Positions 7,787 to 16,152 of a DNA stretch of 32,937 nt are shown in pieces (the stretch's first letter is position 1; every line of letters starts with the position of its first letter). The position numbers were made by a program, and so were the translations under genes. The notes below the pieces were generated by a model. That model was not told where the DNA came from and did not search any database. It saw only the letters and a list, made by a program, of their open reading frames with translations. The DNA comes from Ga0077527 sp038144955 (GTDB lineage: Bacteria; Pseudomonadota; Gammaproteobacteria; Burkholderiales; SG8-41): assembly GCA_038144955.1 (NCBI GenBank), contig JAYQOT010000025.1, positions 1 to 32,937 on the forward strand, written 5' to 3'.

Positions 7787-8836
7787 TTGAACAAGGTAAC
7801 AGTAGTGCCCGGTGACGGCATCGGGCCTGAAGTGGTTGGTGCGACCTGTGCAATCATCAAGGCGTCAGGGGCAAAGGTCGAATTCGAGGAAGTACTGGTC
7901 GGCCTGCGCGCCGAAAAGGAGCATGGCACGCCGCTGCCCGCGAGCGTTCTCGAATCCATCGAGCGCAACAAGCTCGCGCTGAAGGGGCCGACGCAGACCC
8001 CGTTCGGCGGAAATTACCGGATCAAGATCGAACGCATGCGCGAGGGCAGGGAGTGGCGCGCCGATTACCCGAGCATTGCCATCGCGCTGCGCAAGGAACT
8101 GCAGCTCTTCGTCAACGTGCGGCCGATCAAGAACTATCCCGGCGTCGCTTCACGTTTCCAGAACGTCGACCTGGTGATCTTCCGCGAGAACAGCGAAGAC
8201 CTCTACGTTGGCAATGAGCGCATGATCGACGAGGATACTGCCGAGGCGATCAAGCGCATCACCCGCGGCGCCACTGAACGCACCGCGCGCTACGGCTTCG
8301 AATACCTGAAGAAAACCGGCCGTCGCAAGATGACCATCGGCCACAAGGCCAATGTCCTGAAAATGACCGATGGCCTGTTCCTCAAGGTGGGGCAGGACGT
8401 CGCCAAGAACTATCCCGAAATCATCTGCGATGCGCGCGTGATCGATGCGCTGTGCATGGAGCTGGTGATCAAGCCCGAATCCTTCGACGGCCTGCTGCTG
8501 GCCAACCTGTTTGGCGATATCGTCTCCGACCTTGCCGCCGGCCTGGTTGGCGGCCTTGGTGTTGCTCCCGGCGCCAACATCGGCCCTGATTGCGCGATGT
8601 TCGAGGCAGTGCACGGCACCGCGCCCGACATCGCCGGCAAGGATGTCGCCAATCCAATGGCGATGATCCTCTCGGGCGTGCTGATGCTGCGCCATATCGG
8701 GGAAGGCGATGCGGCGAACCGCATCGACGCCGCGCTGACCCGGGTACTCGCCGAGAAACAGCATGTCACGCGTGATCTCGGCGGCAATGCCGGCACCAAG
8801 CGGTTTACCGAAGAGATCATCGCCAAGCTGGGTTAA
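7787..8836 (+). CDS. Isocitrate/isopropylmalate dehydrogenase family enzyme
   Basis: The 349-residue enzyme belongs to the metal-dependent decarboxylating dehydrogenases (isocitrate, isopropylmalate, homoisocitrate, tartrate). Seen are VVPGDGIGPEV at 6-16, ALRKELQLFVNVRP at 100-113 with two substrate-binding arginines, and RENSEDLYVG at about 133-142. Further on are the IGHKANVLK lysine, ANLFGDIVSDLAAGL with metal-binding aspartates, and the NAD-binding HGTAPDIAGKDVANP. It should oxidise a 2-hydroxy-3-carboxy acid to a 2-oxo acid with loss of CO2. It most resembles NAD-linked isocitrate dehydrogenases. An insertion of about 15-20 residues (around 77-96) sits just before the substrate arginines. 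The start is TTG at 7787, preceded by GAGGAG. It lies 31 bases after tctA. Confidence 0.88.
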   Translation: MNKVTVVPGDGIGPEVVGATCAIIKASGAKVEFEEVLVGLRAEKEHGTPLPASVLESIERNKLALKGPTQTPFGGNYRIKIERMREGREWRADYPSIAIALRKELQLFVNVRPIKNYPGVASRFQNVDLVIFRENSEDLYVGNERMIDEDTAEAIKRITRGATERTARYGFEYLKKTGRRKMTIGHKANVLKMTDGLFLKVGQDVAKNYPEIICDARVIDALCMELVIKPESFDGLLLANLFGDIVSDLAAGLVGGLGVAPGANIGPDCAMFEAVHGTAPDIAGKDVANPMAMILSGVLMLRHIGEGDAANRIDAALTRVLAEKQHVTRDLGGNAGTKRFTEEIIAKLG

Positions 8837-8886
8837 GGTGATTATTTACAAGTACATGATTTAATTTATAAATATAGAGAACCATC

Positions 8887-9939
8887 ATGGGTAAACGCAT
8901 CGTCGTAGTTGGCGCTGGCGCGATCGGCGGAATTGCCGGCGGCCACATGACCCGCGCGGGTCATGACGTGACACTGATCGATCCCTGGCCCGAGCATGTC
9001 GAAACCATGCGCGAGAAAGGCCTGCACCTCTCCGGCATGACGGCGGCGGAGGAGGTTACGGTCAAGGTCAACGCGATCCACCTAACCGAAGTGCAGCGTT
9101 TCTGCAAGGAACGCCCGGTCGACATCGCCTTTATCTGCGTCAAGTCCTATGACACCGAGTGGGCGACGCACCTGATCAAGCCGTACCTCGCCCCCGATGG
9201 CTACTGCGTGTCGTTGCAGAACTGCATCAACGAGGAGCGCATCGCCGCCATCGTCGGCTGGGGCAAGACCCTGGGCTGCATTGCCAGCCTGATCGCCGCC
9301 GAACTCTATGCGCCGGGACGGATCAAGCGCATGGTGCCGCTGGGCGGTGACAAGCACACGGTGTTCCGCGTCGGTGAGCCGCACGGACGCATTACCCCGC
9401 GCGCAGAGGAAATCGCAGCGCTGCTGCGTTCTTCGGACAGTGCCAAAGTCACCCCCAACCTGTGGGGCGAGCGCTGGTCAAAGCTGGTGATCAATTCGAT
9501 GCGCAACGGACTTTCGGCGGCCACCGGCCTGTCGGGCAACCAGCGTGACGGCGCCGAAGAGCCGCGCTGGGTATCGATACGTCTCGGTTCGCAGGCGGTG
9601 CGCGTCGGCCAGGCGCTGGGTTATTCGCTGGAAAGGATGCTCGGCATGGAAGCCGAGATGCTGGCGCTGGCAGGTGAGGGCAACCGCGACGCGCTGGCCG
9701 GCATCGAGGAAATTCTCCGCGAGGGCGCGAAAAAGCGTTCAGACGGCCAGCGACCGTCGATGGCGCAGGATATGTTCAAGGGGCGTCGCACCGAAACCGA
9801 TTTCATCAACGGCTACGTCGCCGAGCGCGGCGCCTTCATTGGCGTACCGGCGCCACTGCACACCAAGATGAACGACCTGGTGCACAGGGTCGAACGCGGC
9901 GAGGCCAAGGCTTCGGCGGACCTCATCAAGGGCTGGTGA
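8887..9939 (+). CDS. Ketopantoate reductase (PanE/ApbA) family oxidoreductase
   Basis: The 350-residue protein has an N-terminal Rossmann domain with GAGAIGG at 9-15. The C-terminal helical domain carries the family's catalytic lysine in RWSKLVINSMRNGLSAATG and the downstream PSMAQDMFKGRRTE motif. The Asn of SLQNCINEE also fits the active site. PanE enzymes reduce branched 2-oxo acids to 2-hydroxy acids with NADPH. The protein is about 45 residues longer than the E. coli PanE, and its position between a decarboxylating dehydrogenase and LeuC-type dehydratases argues against a role in pantothenate synthesis. It may interconvert the 2-oxo acid made by the preceding enzyme with a hydroxy acid. 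An AT-rich gap of about 50 bases precedes it. Confidence 0.85.
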   Translation: MGKRIVVVGAGAIGGIAGGHMTRAGHDVTLIDPWPEHVETMREKGLHLSGMTAAEEVTVKVNAIHLTEVQRFCKERPVDIAFICVKSYDTEWATHLIKPYLAPDGYCVSLQNCINEERIAAIVGWGKTLGCIASLIAAELYAPGRIKRMVPLGGDKHTVFRVGEPHGRITPRAEEIAALLRSSDSAKVTPNLWGERWSKLVINSMRNGLSAATGLSGNQRDGAEEPRWVSIRLGSQAVRVGQALGYSLERMLGMEAEMLALAGEGNRDALAGIEEILREGAKKRSDGQRPSMAQDMFKGRRTETDFINGYVAERGAFIGVPAPLHTKMNDLVHRVERGEAKASADLIKGW

Positions 9940-9988
9940 AACTCACCGCAACGATGGCTGCGCTCGCTTCATCGCTGCGATGAGTTTC
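9938..9988. repeat. Long imperfect inverted repeat between the PanE-like gene and the first leuC-like gene
   Basis: Two 19-base arms (9938-9956 and 9970-9988) pair with two mismatches around a 13-base loop. The outer GAAACTCA / TGAGTTTC and the inner near-match are both perfect or nearly so. In minus-strand RNA the two mismatches become G-U pairs. No T tract follows on either strand, so it is not a classic terminator. It may be an mRNA processing or stabilising hairpin that divides the operon. Confidence 0.55.
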
Positions 9989-10052
9989 GATATGGATGAC
10001 TACCGTTTCAGGCAACTCATGCGGGGCTTGATGCGGCCAGTGTCACGGGAGC

Positions 10053-11471
10053 ATGGGAGCCATGGCTGAATCTTCAGCGCGCACGATGTTCAGCAAGATC
10101 TGGGACCGCCATGTGGTGGCCCAGGACGAGGGCGAGATACTGCTCTATGTCGATCGTGCGCTGATCCATGAGGGCTCATCCCACGCCTTTGCCGCGCTGA
10201 AACGGCGCAACCAGCCGGTATCGCGCCCTGAACAGGTTTTTGCCTTTACCGATCATTACGTGCCGACGACCGGGCGCGAAAAGGGTATTGATGGCATCCC
10301 GGTAGAGGAAATCCGCAACATGGTGATCACGCTGCAGAACAACGCGGCGCAGCACCGCATCAAGGTCTTCGGTTTCCACGATCCCCGACAGGGCATTCTG
10401 CACGTGGTGCCGCCGGAGCAGGGCATCACCCAGCCCGGCATGCTGATCTGCGGCGCTGATTCTCACACTTCCACTCATGGTGCATTCGGCAGCATTGCGT
10501 TCGGCATGGGCGCTTCCGACATGACGCATGTGATGGCGACCCAGACCACCTGGCAGCGCCGCCCGAAAACATTGCGCGTCAACGTCGACGGCAAACTCGG
10601 TTTCGGCGTGGCGGCCAAGGACGTCATCCTTGCCATCATCGCCCGCATCGGCGCCGCCGGCGGAGTCGGCCATGCCATCGAATATGCCGGCACGGTTTTC
10701 GAAACCATGAGCATGGAAGGCCGGATGACGGTGTGCAACATGTCGATCGAGGCCGGCGCCCGCTGCGGCATGGTGGCCCCCGACGACACCACGTTTGCCT
10801 ACATGAAGGGCCGTCCCTGGGCGCCATCCGGAGCGAAATGGGACGCGGCGATGACACTGTGGCAGTCGCTGCCGACGGATTCCGGTGCACAGTTCGACCG
10901 CGAAGTGTCGCTGGATGCGGCGGAGATTGCGCCGATGGTGACCTGGGGTGTCAATCCCGAAATGACCGGACCGGTAAACGGCGCCGTGCCCGACCCCAAA
11001 TCAGCACCTGACGAGCGCCGCCGCAGCGACTGGGCGATGGCGCAGGAATACATGAACCTCAAGCCGGGAACGAAACTCGAGGACATCCGCATCGACCGCG
11101 TATTCATAGGTTCCTGCACCAACAGCCGCATCGAGGACATCCGCGCGGCTGCCGAAGTGGCCAGACTCGGGCGTGCCGTAGTGCCGACCTGGGTGGTGCC
11201 CGGTTCCAAGACCGTCAAGGCGCAGGCGGAAAAAGAGGGGCTCGACAAGATTCTCACTGCTGCCGGATTTGAATGGCGCGAACCGGGCTGCTCGCTGTGT
11301 ACCGCGATCAACGGCGACCAGTTGAAGCCGGGTGAACGTTGCGCTTCGACTTCCAACCGTAATTTCCGCAACCGCCAGGGCGCAGGGGGGCGCACCCACC
11401 TGGTGAGCCCGGCGATGGCTGCCGCCGCCGCGCTGAAGGGGCATTTCACCGACGTGCGCAAACTTTTCTGA
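10053..11471 (+). CDS. LeuC-like aconitase-family dehydratase large subunit (copy 1)
   Basis: The protein (472 residues from 10053, 469 from an equally plausible ATG at 10062, each with a GGGAG-like site) is full length for the LeuC large subunit. From the second ATG, the [4Fe-4S] cysteines are Cys352 (GSCTNSR), Cys410 and Cys413 (PGCSLC). The DSHTSTHGAFG, EGRMTVCNMSIE and ASTSNRNFRNRQG blocks are intact. It should dehydrate and rehydrate a 2- or 3-hydroxy acid with the LeuD-like subunit at 12907. Instead of the E. coli LeuC segment DHNVST it has TDHYVPTTGR, shared with copy 2, which suggests a different substrate from isopropylmalate. It is followed four bases later by copy 2. Confidence 0.93.
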   Translation: MGAMAESSARTMFSKIWDRHVVAQDEGEILLYVDRALIHEGSSHAFAALKRRNQPVSRPEQVFAFTDHYVPTTGREKGIDGIPVEEIRNMVITLQNNAAQHRIKVFGFHDPRQGILHVVPPEQGITQPGMLICGADSHTSTHGAFGSIAFGMGASDMTHVMATQTTWQRRPKTLRVNVDGKLGFGVAAKDVILAIIARIGAAGGVGHAIEYAGTVFETMSMEGRMTVCNMSIEAGARCGMVAPDDTTFAYMKGRPWAPSGAKWDAAMTLWQSLPTDSGAQFDREVSLDAAEIAPMVTWGVNPEMTGPVNGAVPDPKSAPDERRRSDWAMAQEYMNLKPGTKLEDIRIDRVFIGSCTNSRIEDIRAAAEVARLGRAVVPTWVVPGSKTVKAQAEKEGLDKILTAAGFEWREPGCSLCTAINGDQLKPGERCASTSNRNFRNRQGAGGRTHLVSPAMAAAAALKGHFTDVRKLF

Positions 11472-11474
11472 CCG

Positions 11475-12878
11475 ATGAAACCCCGCACCCTGATCGAAAA
11501 ACTGTGGGATGCACACCATGTGCTGACCGACGAAGGCGAATCGCTGATGTACGTCGATGTCGCGCTGGCGCAGGAAAACACGCTGCATGGTTTCGTCTCG
11601 CTGGAAAAATCCGGGCGCAGCGTGGCCAGGCCGCAGCAGATTTTCGCCTTCACCGACCATTACGTGCCCACCACCGGCAGGAGCAGGGGACCGGAGGGCA
11701 TTGCCGACGCCGGCATCCGCAACATGGTGATCGACCTGCAGAACATGGCGCGGAAACACGGCGTCACGCTGTTCGGCATGGACCACCAACACCAGGGCAT
11801 CATGCATATCGTGCCTCCGGAGCAGGGCATCATCCAGCCGGGCATGATGGTGATCGGCAACGATTCGCATACCTCCACCCATGGAGCTTTCGGCAGCCTT
11901 GCCTATGGGGTCGGGGCTTCGGAGTTCGCGCACGTGATGGCGACGCAGACCTTGTGGCAGCGCAAGCCGAAGACCATGCGCATTGTCATCGACGGTGCGC
12001 TCGGCTTCGGTGTTCACGCCAAGGACGTGATCCTCGCGCTGATCGCGAAGATCGGCGTAGACGGCGCCACCGGCTGCGCCATCGAGTACGCCGGCTCCAC
12101 CATCGCTGCGCTGTCAATGGCGGGGCGCATGACCATCTGCAACATGTCGATCGAGGCCGGCGGACGCGTCGGGCTGATTGCGCCGGACGACAAGACCTTT
12201 GCCTGGTTGGAAGGCCGGCCCTACGCGCCCACAGGCAAGGCCTGGGAGCGCGCCCTCGATGGCTGGCGCGCGCTGGCCAACGACAAGGATGCGCAATTCG
12301 ATCACGAAGTCACACTCGATGCCGCCGCTATCGCGCCCACCGCGACCTGGGGCATCAATCCCGCACAGGCTGCGCCGGTGACCGGAACGGTACCGAATCC
12401 CGCTGAGGAAAAAGACGCCAAAAAACGCGCCGAACTGGAAACTGCACTTGAGTACATGGCGTTGCGTCCCGGCACCGCGTTGCAGGACATCAAGCTGGAC
12501 CGCGTGTTTATCGGGTCGTGCACCAATGCCCGCATCGAAGACCTGCGCGCCGCCGCTGAAGTGGCAAAGCACGGCAAGGCGAAGATCACGACCTGGGTGG
12601 TGCCCGGTTCCATGGCGGTGAAGCGCCAGGCCGAAGCCGAAGGTCTGGATCAGGTCTTCATCAAGGCCGGCTTCGAATGGCGCGATCCGGGCTGTTCGAT
12701 GTGCACCGCGATCAACGGCGACCATCTGCAGCCGGGGGAGCGTTGCGCCTCGACCTCCAACCGCAATTTCCGCAACCGCCAGGGCCCGGGCGGACGCACG
12801 CATCTGGTCAGCCCGGCGATGGCGGCCGCTGCCGCGCTCAAGGGGCGGCTTACCGACGTTCGTGAAATATTGAATTAA
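11475..12878 (+). CDS. LeuC-like aconitase-family dehydratase large subunit (copy 2)
   Basis: The 467-residue paralogue of the preceding gene has the same complete set of features: cluster ligands Cys349, Cys407 and Cys410, DSHTSTHGAFG, GRMTICNMSIE and TSNRNFRNRQG. It also shares TDHYVPTTGR. The two differ most at the N-terminus, after the DHYVPTTGR loop and near residues 220-320. It starts three bases after the stop of copy 1 with no clear ribosome site, so it is probably translationally coupled. Two large subunits next to one small subunit suggest that the pair handles two dehydration or hydration steps, or two related substrates. Neither copy looks degraded. Confidence 0.93.
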   Translation: MKPRTLIEKLWDAHHVLTDEGESLMYVDVALAQENTLHGFVSLEKSGRSVARPQQIFAFTDHYVPTTGRSRGPEGIADAGIRNMVIDLQNMARKHGVTLFGMDHQHQGIMHIVPPEQGIIQPGMMVIGNDSHTSTHGAFGSLAYGVGASEFAHVMATQTLWQRKPKTMRIVIDGALGFGVHAKDVILALIAKIGVDGATGCAIEYAGSTIAALSMAGRMTICNMSIEAGGRVGLIAPDDKTFAWLEGRPYAPTGKAWERALDGWRALANDKDAQFDHEVTLDAAAIAPTATWGINPAQAAPVTGTVPNPAEEKDAKKRAELETALEYMALRPGTALQDIKLDRVFIGSCTNARIEDLRAAAEVAKHGKAKITTWVVPGSMAVKRQAEAEGLDQVFIKAGFEWRDPGCSMCTAINGDHLQPGERCASTSNRNFRNRQGPGGRTHLVSPAMAAAAALKGRLTDVREILN

Positions 12879-12906
12879 ATCATATAGTTACACACAGGAA
12901 TCGCTC

Positions 12907-13527
12907 ATGGAACCGTTTACCAAGCTCAACGCGATTGCAGTGCCGATGCACGAAGCCAACATCGACACCAACCAGTTGTGCCCGACGCGCTACAACAAGG
13001 TGCCGCGCGGCCCGCGCTATCGCGGAATCCTGTTCTACGACCAGCGCAACCGTCCCGACGGCACCAAGACCGAGTTCATGCTCAATGCGGCACCCTACGA
13101 CCAGTCGGGGATCATCGTTGCCGATCGCAACTTCGGCTGCGGTTCGTCGCGTGAGACCGCGGTCTATGCGCTGTATGAATTCGGCATCCGTTGCGTGATT
13201 GCGCCGAGCTTCGGTGACATCTTCGCTTCCAACTGCGCGAAGAACGGCCTGCTGGCACTGACGCTGCCCGACGAGCAGTGCGCGGCGATCCGTCGCCAGC
13301 TGCAGGACCAGCCCGGCGCGAAAATCAGCATCGACCTCGCTGCGCAGACGGTGACCGACGTTGCCGGCAAGACGCATCGTTTCGAGATACCCGAAGTGCG
13401 CAAGCGCTGCCTGCTCGAAGGTCTGGACGACATTGCGCGCACCCAGCAGTACTCGCGGCAGATCGAGGACTTCGAGAAGTCGTACTACGGCAACAATCCC
13501 TGGCTGCCGGTTACAGTCAAAGAGTGA
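12907..13527 (+). CDS. LeuD-like aconitase-family small subunit
   Basis: The 206-residue protein matches the swivelling small subunit of isopropylmalate isomerase. It has NIDTNQLCP at 18-26, FGCGSSRE at about 76-83 and IAPSFGDIFASNCAKNGLL. The usual substrate-recognition loop after DTD-x-I-I-P (FLK in E. coli LeuD) is replaced by TRYNKVPRGP, which supports an altered substrate. It must pair with one or both LeuC-like subunits just upstream, because no other small subunit is in the operon. A CAGGAA site precedes the ATG. The 28-base AT-rich gap after copy 2 shows no terminator. Confidence 0.92.
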   Translation: MEPFTKLNAIAVPMHEANIDTNQLCPTRYNKVPRGPRYRGILFYDQRNRPDGTKTEFMLNAAPYDQSGIIVADRNFGCGSSRETAVYALYEFGIRCVIAPSFGDIFASNCAKNGLLALTLPDEQCAAIRRQLQDQPGAKISIDLAAQTVTDVAGKTHRFEIPEVRKRCLLEGLDDIARTQQYSRQIEDFEKSYYGNNPWLPVTVKE

Positions 13528-13576
13528 TGAGTCATTTCAGCCGGACTTTCCGTCGGCGCAACGAGGAGGAGTGGCA

Positions 13577-14566
13577 ATGAAATCGAATCACGGAAAACTT
13601 AAACTGGCCGCGCTGTGCTGTGCTGCATTTACCTGTGCCGCCCAGGCGCAGAACTGGCAGCCGGAAAAGAACGTCGAGATCGTCATCAACACCGCTCCGG
13701 GCAGCGGCCAGGACAACACCGGACGTTTCATGCAGAAGCTGCTGCAGGAAGGCAAGCTGGTGCCGACATCGATCACGGTCGCCAACAAGCCGGGTGGGGG
13801 CGGTGCGATTGCCTACGGTTATCTCAATCAGCATGCCGGCGACGGGCATTTTGTCGCCATCGCCTCGAAGAGCCTGCTCACCAACCACATCATGGGCCGC
13901 ACGCCGGTGACCTACAGCAACCTGACACCGCTGGCGATCCTGTTCGAGGAATACATCACCGTCGCGGTGAAGGCCGACTCGCCGATCAAGGACGGCCGGG
14001 ACCTGCTCGAGCGCATGAAGAAGGATCCTGCTTCCGTGACTTTCGGTGTCGCCACCAGTCTCGGCAATCCCAATCATCAGGGTGTGGCGATGGCGCTGAA
14101 ACGGGTCGGAGTCGATCTGCGCAAGGCCAAGAACGTGGTGTTCCAGTCTGGCGGCAGTGCAATCACGTCCATGCTCGGCGGCCACGTCGATGTGGTGCCC
14201 GGTTCGGTAGGCCTGATGCAGAAACATCTGGAGGCCGGCAGCATTCGCGTCATTGCGATCGCGGCGCCGCAGCGGCTGAGCGGATCATTTGCGCAGGTGC
14301 CGACGTGGAAGGAGCAGGGCGCCGATGCCGTGGTGTCCAACTGGCGCGGCCTGATCGGCCCCGGAAAATTGAGTGATGCGCAGCGCGCGTTCTGGGACAA
14401 CGCCACCCGTCAGTTCACCCAGAGCGATGCCTGGAAAAAGGAACTGGCCAAGCGCAACTGGGATGACGAATACAAGGCCAGCGCCGAAACCAGGAAATAC
14501 ATGGACGCCGAATACGCCGAGCTGAAGGGGTTTCTGACCGAGCTGGAGCTGGCCAAGACCAAGTGA
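13577..14566 (+). CDS. tctC: TctC/Bug-family periplasmic solute-binding protein
   Basis: The 329-residue protein has a signal peptide (about 1-24, cut near AQA) and the Bug/TctC fold, with VEIVINTAPGSGQDNTGR early and NKPGGGGAIAYGYL at about 72-85. The later YSNLTPLAILFEEY, GNPNHQGVAM and HVDVVPGSVGLMQKHL blocks are also typical. It should capture the acid substrate and deliver it to TctAB encoded at the start of the same operon. The ATG at 13577 is preceded by GAGGAGGAG at good spacing. The frame is open further upstream inside the leuD-like gene, but the signal peptide fixes the start. It is the last gene of the operon and converges on the GMC gene with only 16 bases between stop codons and no visible terminator. 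Confidence 0.94.
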   Translation: MKSNHGKLKLAALCCAAFTCAAQAQNWQPEKNVEIVINTAPGSGQDNTGRFMQKLLQEGKLVPTSITVANKPGGGGAIAYGYLNQHAGDGHFVAIASKSLLTNHIMGRTPVTYSNLTPLAILFEEYITVAVKADSPIKDGRDLLERMKKDPASVTFGVATSLGNPNHQGVAMALKRVGVDLRKAKNVVFQSGGSAITSMLGGHVDVVPGSVGLMQKHLEAGSIRVIAIAAPQRLSGSFAQVPTWKEQGADAVVSNWRGLIGPGKLSDAQRAFWDNATRQFTQSDAWKKELAKRNWDDEYKASAETRKYMDAEYAELKGFLTELELAKTK

Positions 14567-14582
14567 CCGGTGAGGTCAGGAT

Positions 14583-16136
14583 TTACGCTTTGGTGCGATC
14601 CTCAAGGATCATGTCGGCGGCTTTTTCGCCAATCATGACGGCCGGAGCGTGGGTGTTGCCGGAAACCAGCGTCGGCATGATCGAGCAATCGACGACCCGC
14701 AATCCCGAAAGTCCGTGAACCCGCAGCCGGGAATCGACGACAGACATGTCGTCGTTGCCCATCTTGCAGGTGCCTGAGGGATGGAAAATTGTCGCACCGT
14801 AACTGCGTGCAAATTCCAGCAGTTCTTCGTCGCTCACCACGTCGGGGCCAGGTCGGTATTCTCCGGCGATATACGGCCTCAGCGCCGCTGTGGCCGCCAG
14901 TGAGCGCGCCAGCCGGATGCCGGCTATGGCACAGCGCCGATCGAGATCCGTGGACAGGTAGTTGGGCTGCATGGCCGGGGGCTGCAGCGGATCCGCCGAG
15001 CGGATATGCACGGTTCCGCGCGAGGACGGGCGCAACTGGCAGACCGACATCGTGAATCCGGACCACGGGTGTGGTTTGGCGCCTGCCATTTCCGCAGACA
15101 GCGTGGCGAAATGGAACTGCACATCGGGTGTTGCTGATTCCGGCAGCGCACGGGTGAACAGGCCGCCCTGATTGATGCCGACGGCAAGAGGGCCGGTGCG
15201 CTTGAACAGCCACTGCAGGCCGATGCCCATGCTGCGCCACCAGCTGGCCAGATCATCATTGGTGGTGATCGGCCGGGTGCAACGGTACATCACCCGGAAT
15301 TGCAGATGGTCCTGCAGGTTTTCACCAACGCCGGGAAGATGGTGGACGACGGGAATGCCGTTCGCAAACAACCTCTTGCCTTCACCCACGCCGGACAACT
15401 GCAGCAGCTGCGGGCTTTGCAGTGCACCGGCCGAGAGGATTACTTCGCGGCGCGCCCGCAATTCATGCTCGGTGCCGTTGCGAATGAAACGCACGCCGAC
15501 TGCACGCTTGCCGTCGAAAATCACCCGCGAGGCATGGGCGTTGACTTCGACATGCAGGTTGCTGCGCCGTTCAGCCTCGCGCAGATAGGCGGTGGCGCTG
15601 CTGGAGCGCCAGCCGTTGCGGGTGAACAACTGGTAGTAGCCGACGCCTTCCTGCTGTCCTGAATTGAAGTCACTGGTGGTGGGAACACCCAGCTCGTTGC
15701 CGGCGCGGATGATCGCTTCCATCAGCTCGTTGCGTTCGGTGATGTCCGAATACGACATCGCACTGCGCTGGAAGTAGGGCAGCACTGATGACCATCCCCA
15801 ACCGGCATTTCCGGCGGTTTCCCAGCGATCGTAATCCTGGGGCTGGCCGCGGATGAAAATCAGTCCGTTGATCGACGAGGAGCCGCCGAGGCCGCGGCCG
15901 CGCGGCCAGTAGATCTCCCGGTTGTTCATCCCGGGATCGGGTTCGGTATGGAATCCCCAGTTGTGTACCGGATGAAACATGGTCTTGCCATAACCGATCG
16001 GCAGGTGTATCCACAACGACCGGTCGCGCGGTCCTGCCTCCAGCAACGCGACGCTGCAATCCGGATCGCTGGAAAGCCGGTTGGCAAGGACGCAACCGGC
16101 ACTGCCGGCGCCGACGATGATGTAGTCGAAATCCAT
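14583..16136 (-). CDS. GMC-family FAD oxidoreductase (choline dehydrogenase-like)
   Basis: The 517-residue flavoprotein starts with the FAD dinucleotide motif (GAGSAGCVLANRLS, 9-22) and contains the GMC signatures. These are PRGRGLGGSSSINGLIFIRG (about 83-102), GALQSPQLLQLSGVG, and the C-terminal HPSGTCKMG with catalytic His452. The GNTHAPAVMIGEKAADMI block is near 493-510. It should oxidise a primary or secondary alcohol with FAD; the substrate is unknown. The ATG at 16136 has AAGGAAAG upstream; an earlier in-frame start would lie inside the previous gene. It is the last gene of the TRAP/HisD-type operon, 16 bases after the zinc dehydrogenase. No signal peptide is seen. Confidence 0.92.
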   Translation of the reverse strand: MDFDYIIVGAGSAGCVLANRLSSDPDCSVALLEAGPRDRSLWIHLPIGYGKTMFHPVHNWGFHTEPDPGMNNREIYWPRGRGLGGSSSINGLIFIRGQPQDYDRWETAGNAGWGWSSVLPYFQRSAMSYSDITERNELMEAIIRAGNELGVPTTSDFNSGQQEGVGYYQLFTRNGWRSSSATAYLREAERRSNLHVEVNAHASRVIFDGKRAVGVRFIRNGTEHELRARREVILSAGALQSPQLLQLSGVGEGKRLFANGIPVVHHLPGVGENLQDHLQFRVMYRCTRPITTNDDLASWWRSMGIGLQWLFKRTGPLAVGINQGGLFTRALPESATPDVQFHFATLSAEMAGAKPHPWSGFTMSVCQLRPSSRGTVHIRSADPLQPPAMQPNYLSTDLDRRCAIAGIRLARSLAATAALRPYIAGEYRPGPDVVSDEELLEFARSYGATIFHPSGTCKMGNDDMSVVDSRLRVHGLSGLRVVDCSIMPTLVSGNTHAPAVMIGEKAADMILEDRTKA

Positions 16137-16152
16137 CGGTGCCGTCTTTCCT

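Noticed and set aside
6583..7971. Long minus-strand open frame opposite tctA and the dehydrogenase gene
   Set aside because: It is very rich in His, Gln and Asp, a pattern produced by the antisense of GC-rich coding sequence, and it lies wholly opposite well-supported genes.
10799..12017. Long minus-strand frames opposite the two leuC-like genes
   Set aside because: They mirror each other only because the leuC-like genes are paralogues. No ribosome site or family match is seen.
10053..13527. Ordinary leucine-biosynthesis leuCD locus
   Set aside because: Two large subunits, changed substrate loops in both subunits, flanking tctABC genes and a non-LeuB-like dehydrogenase argue for another pathway.
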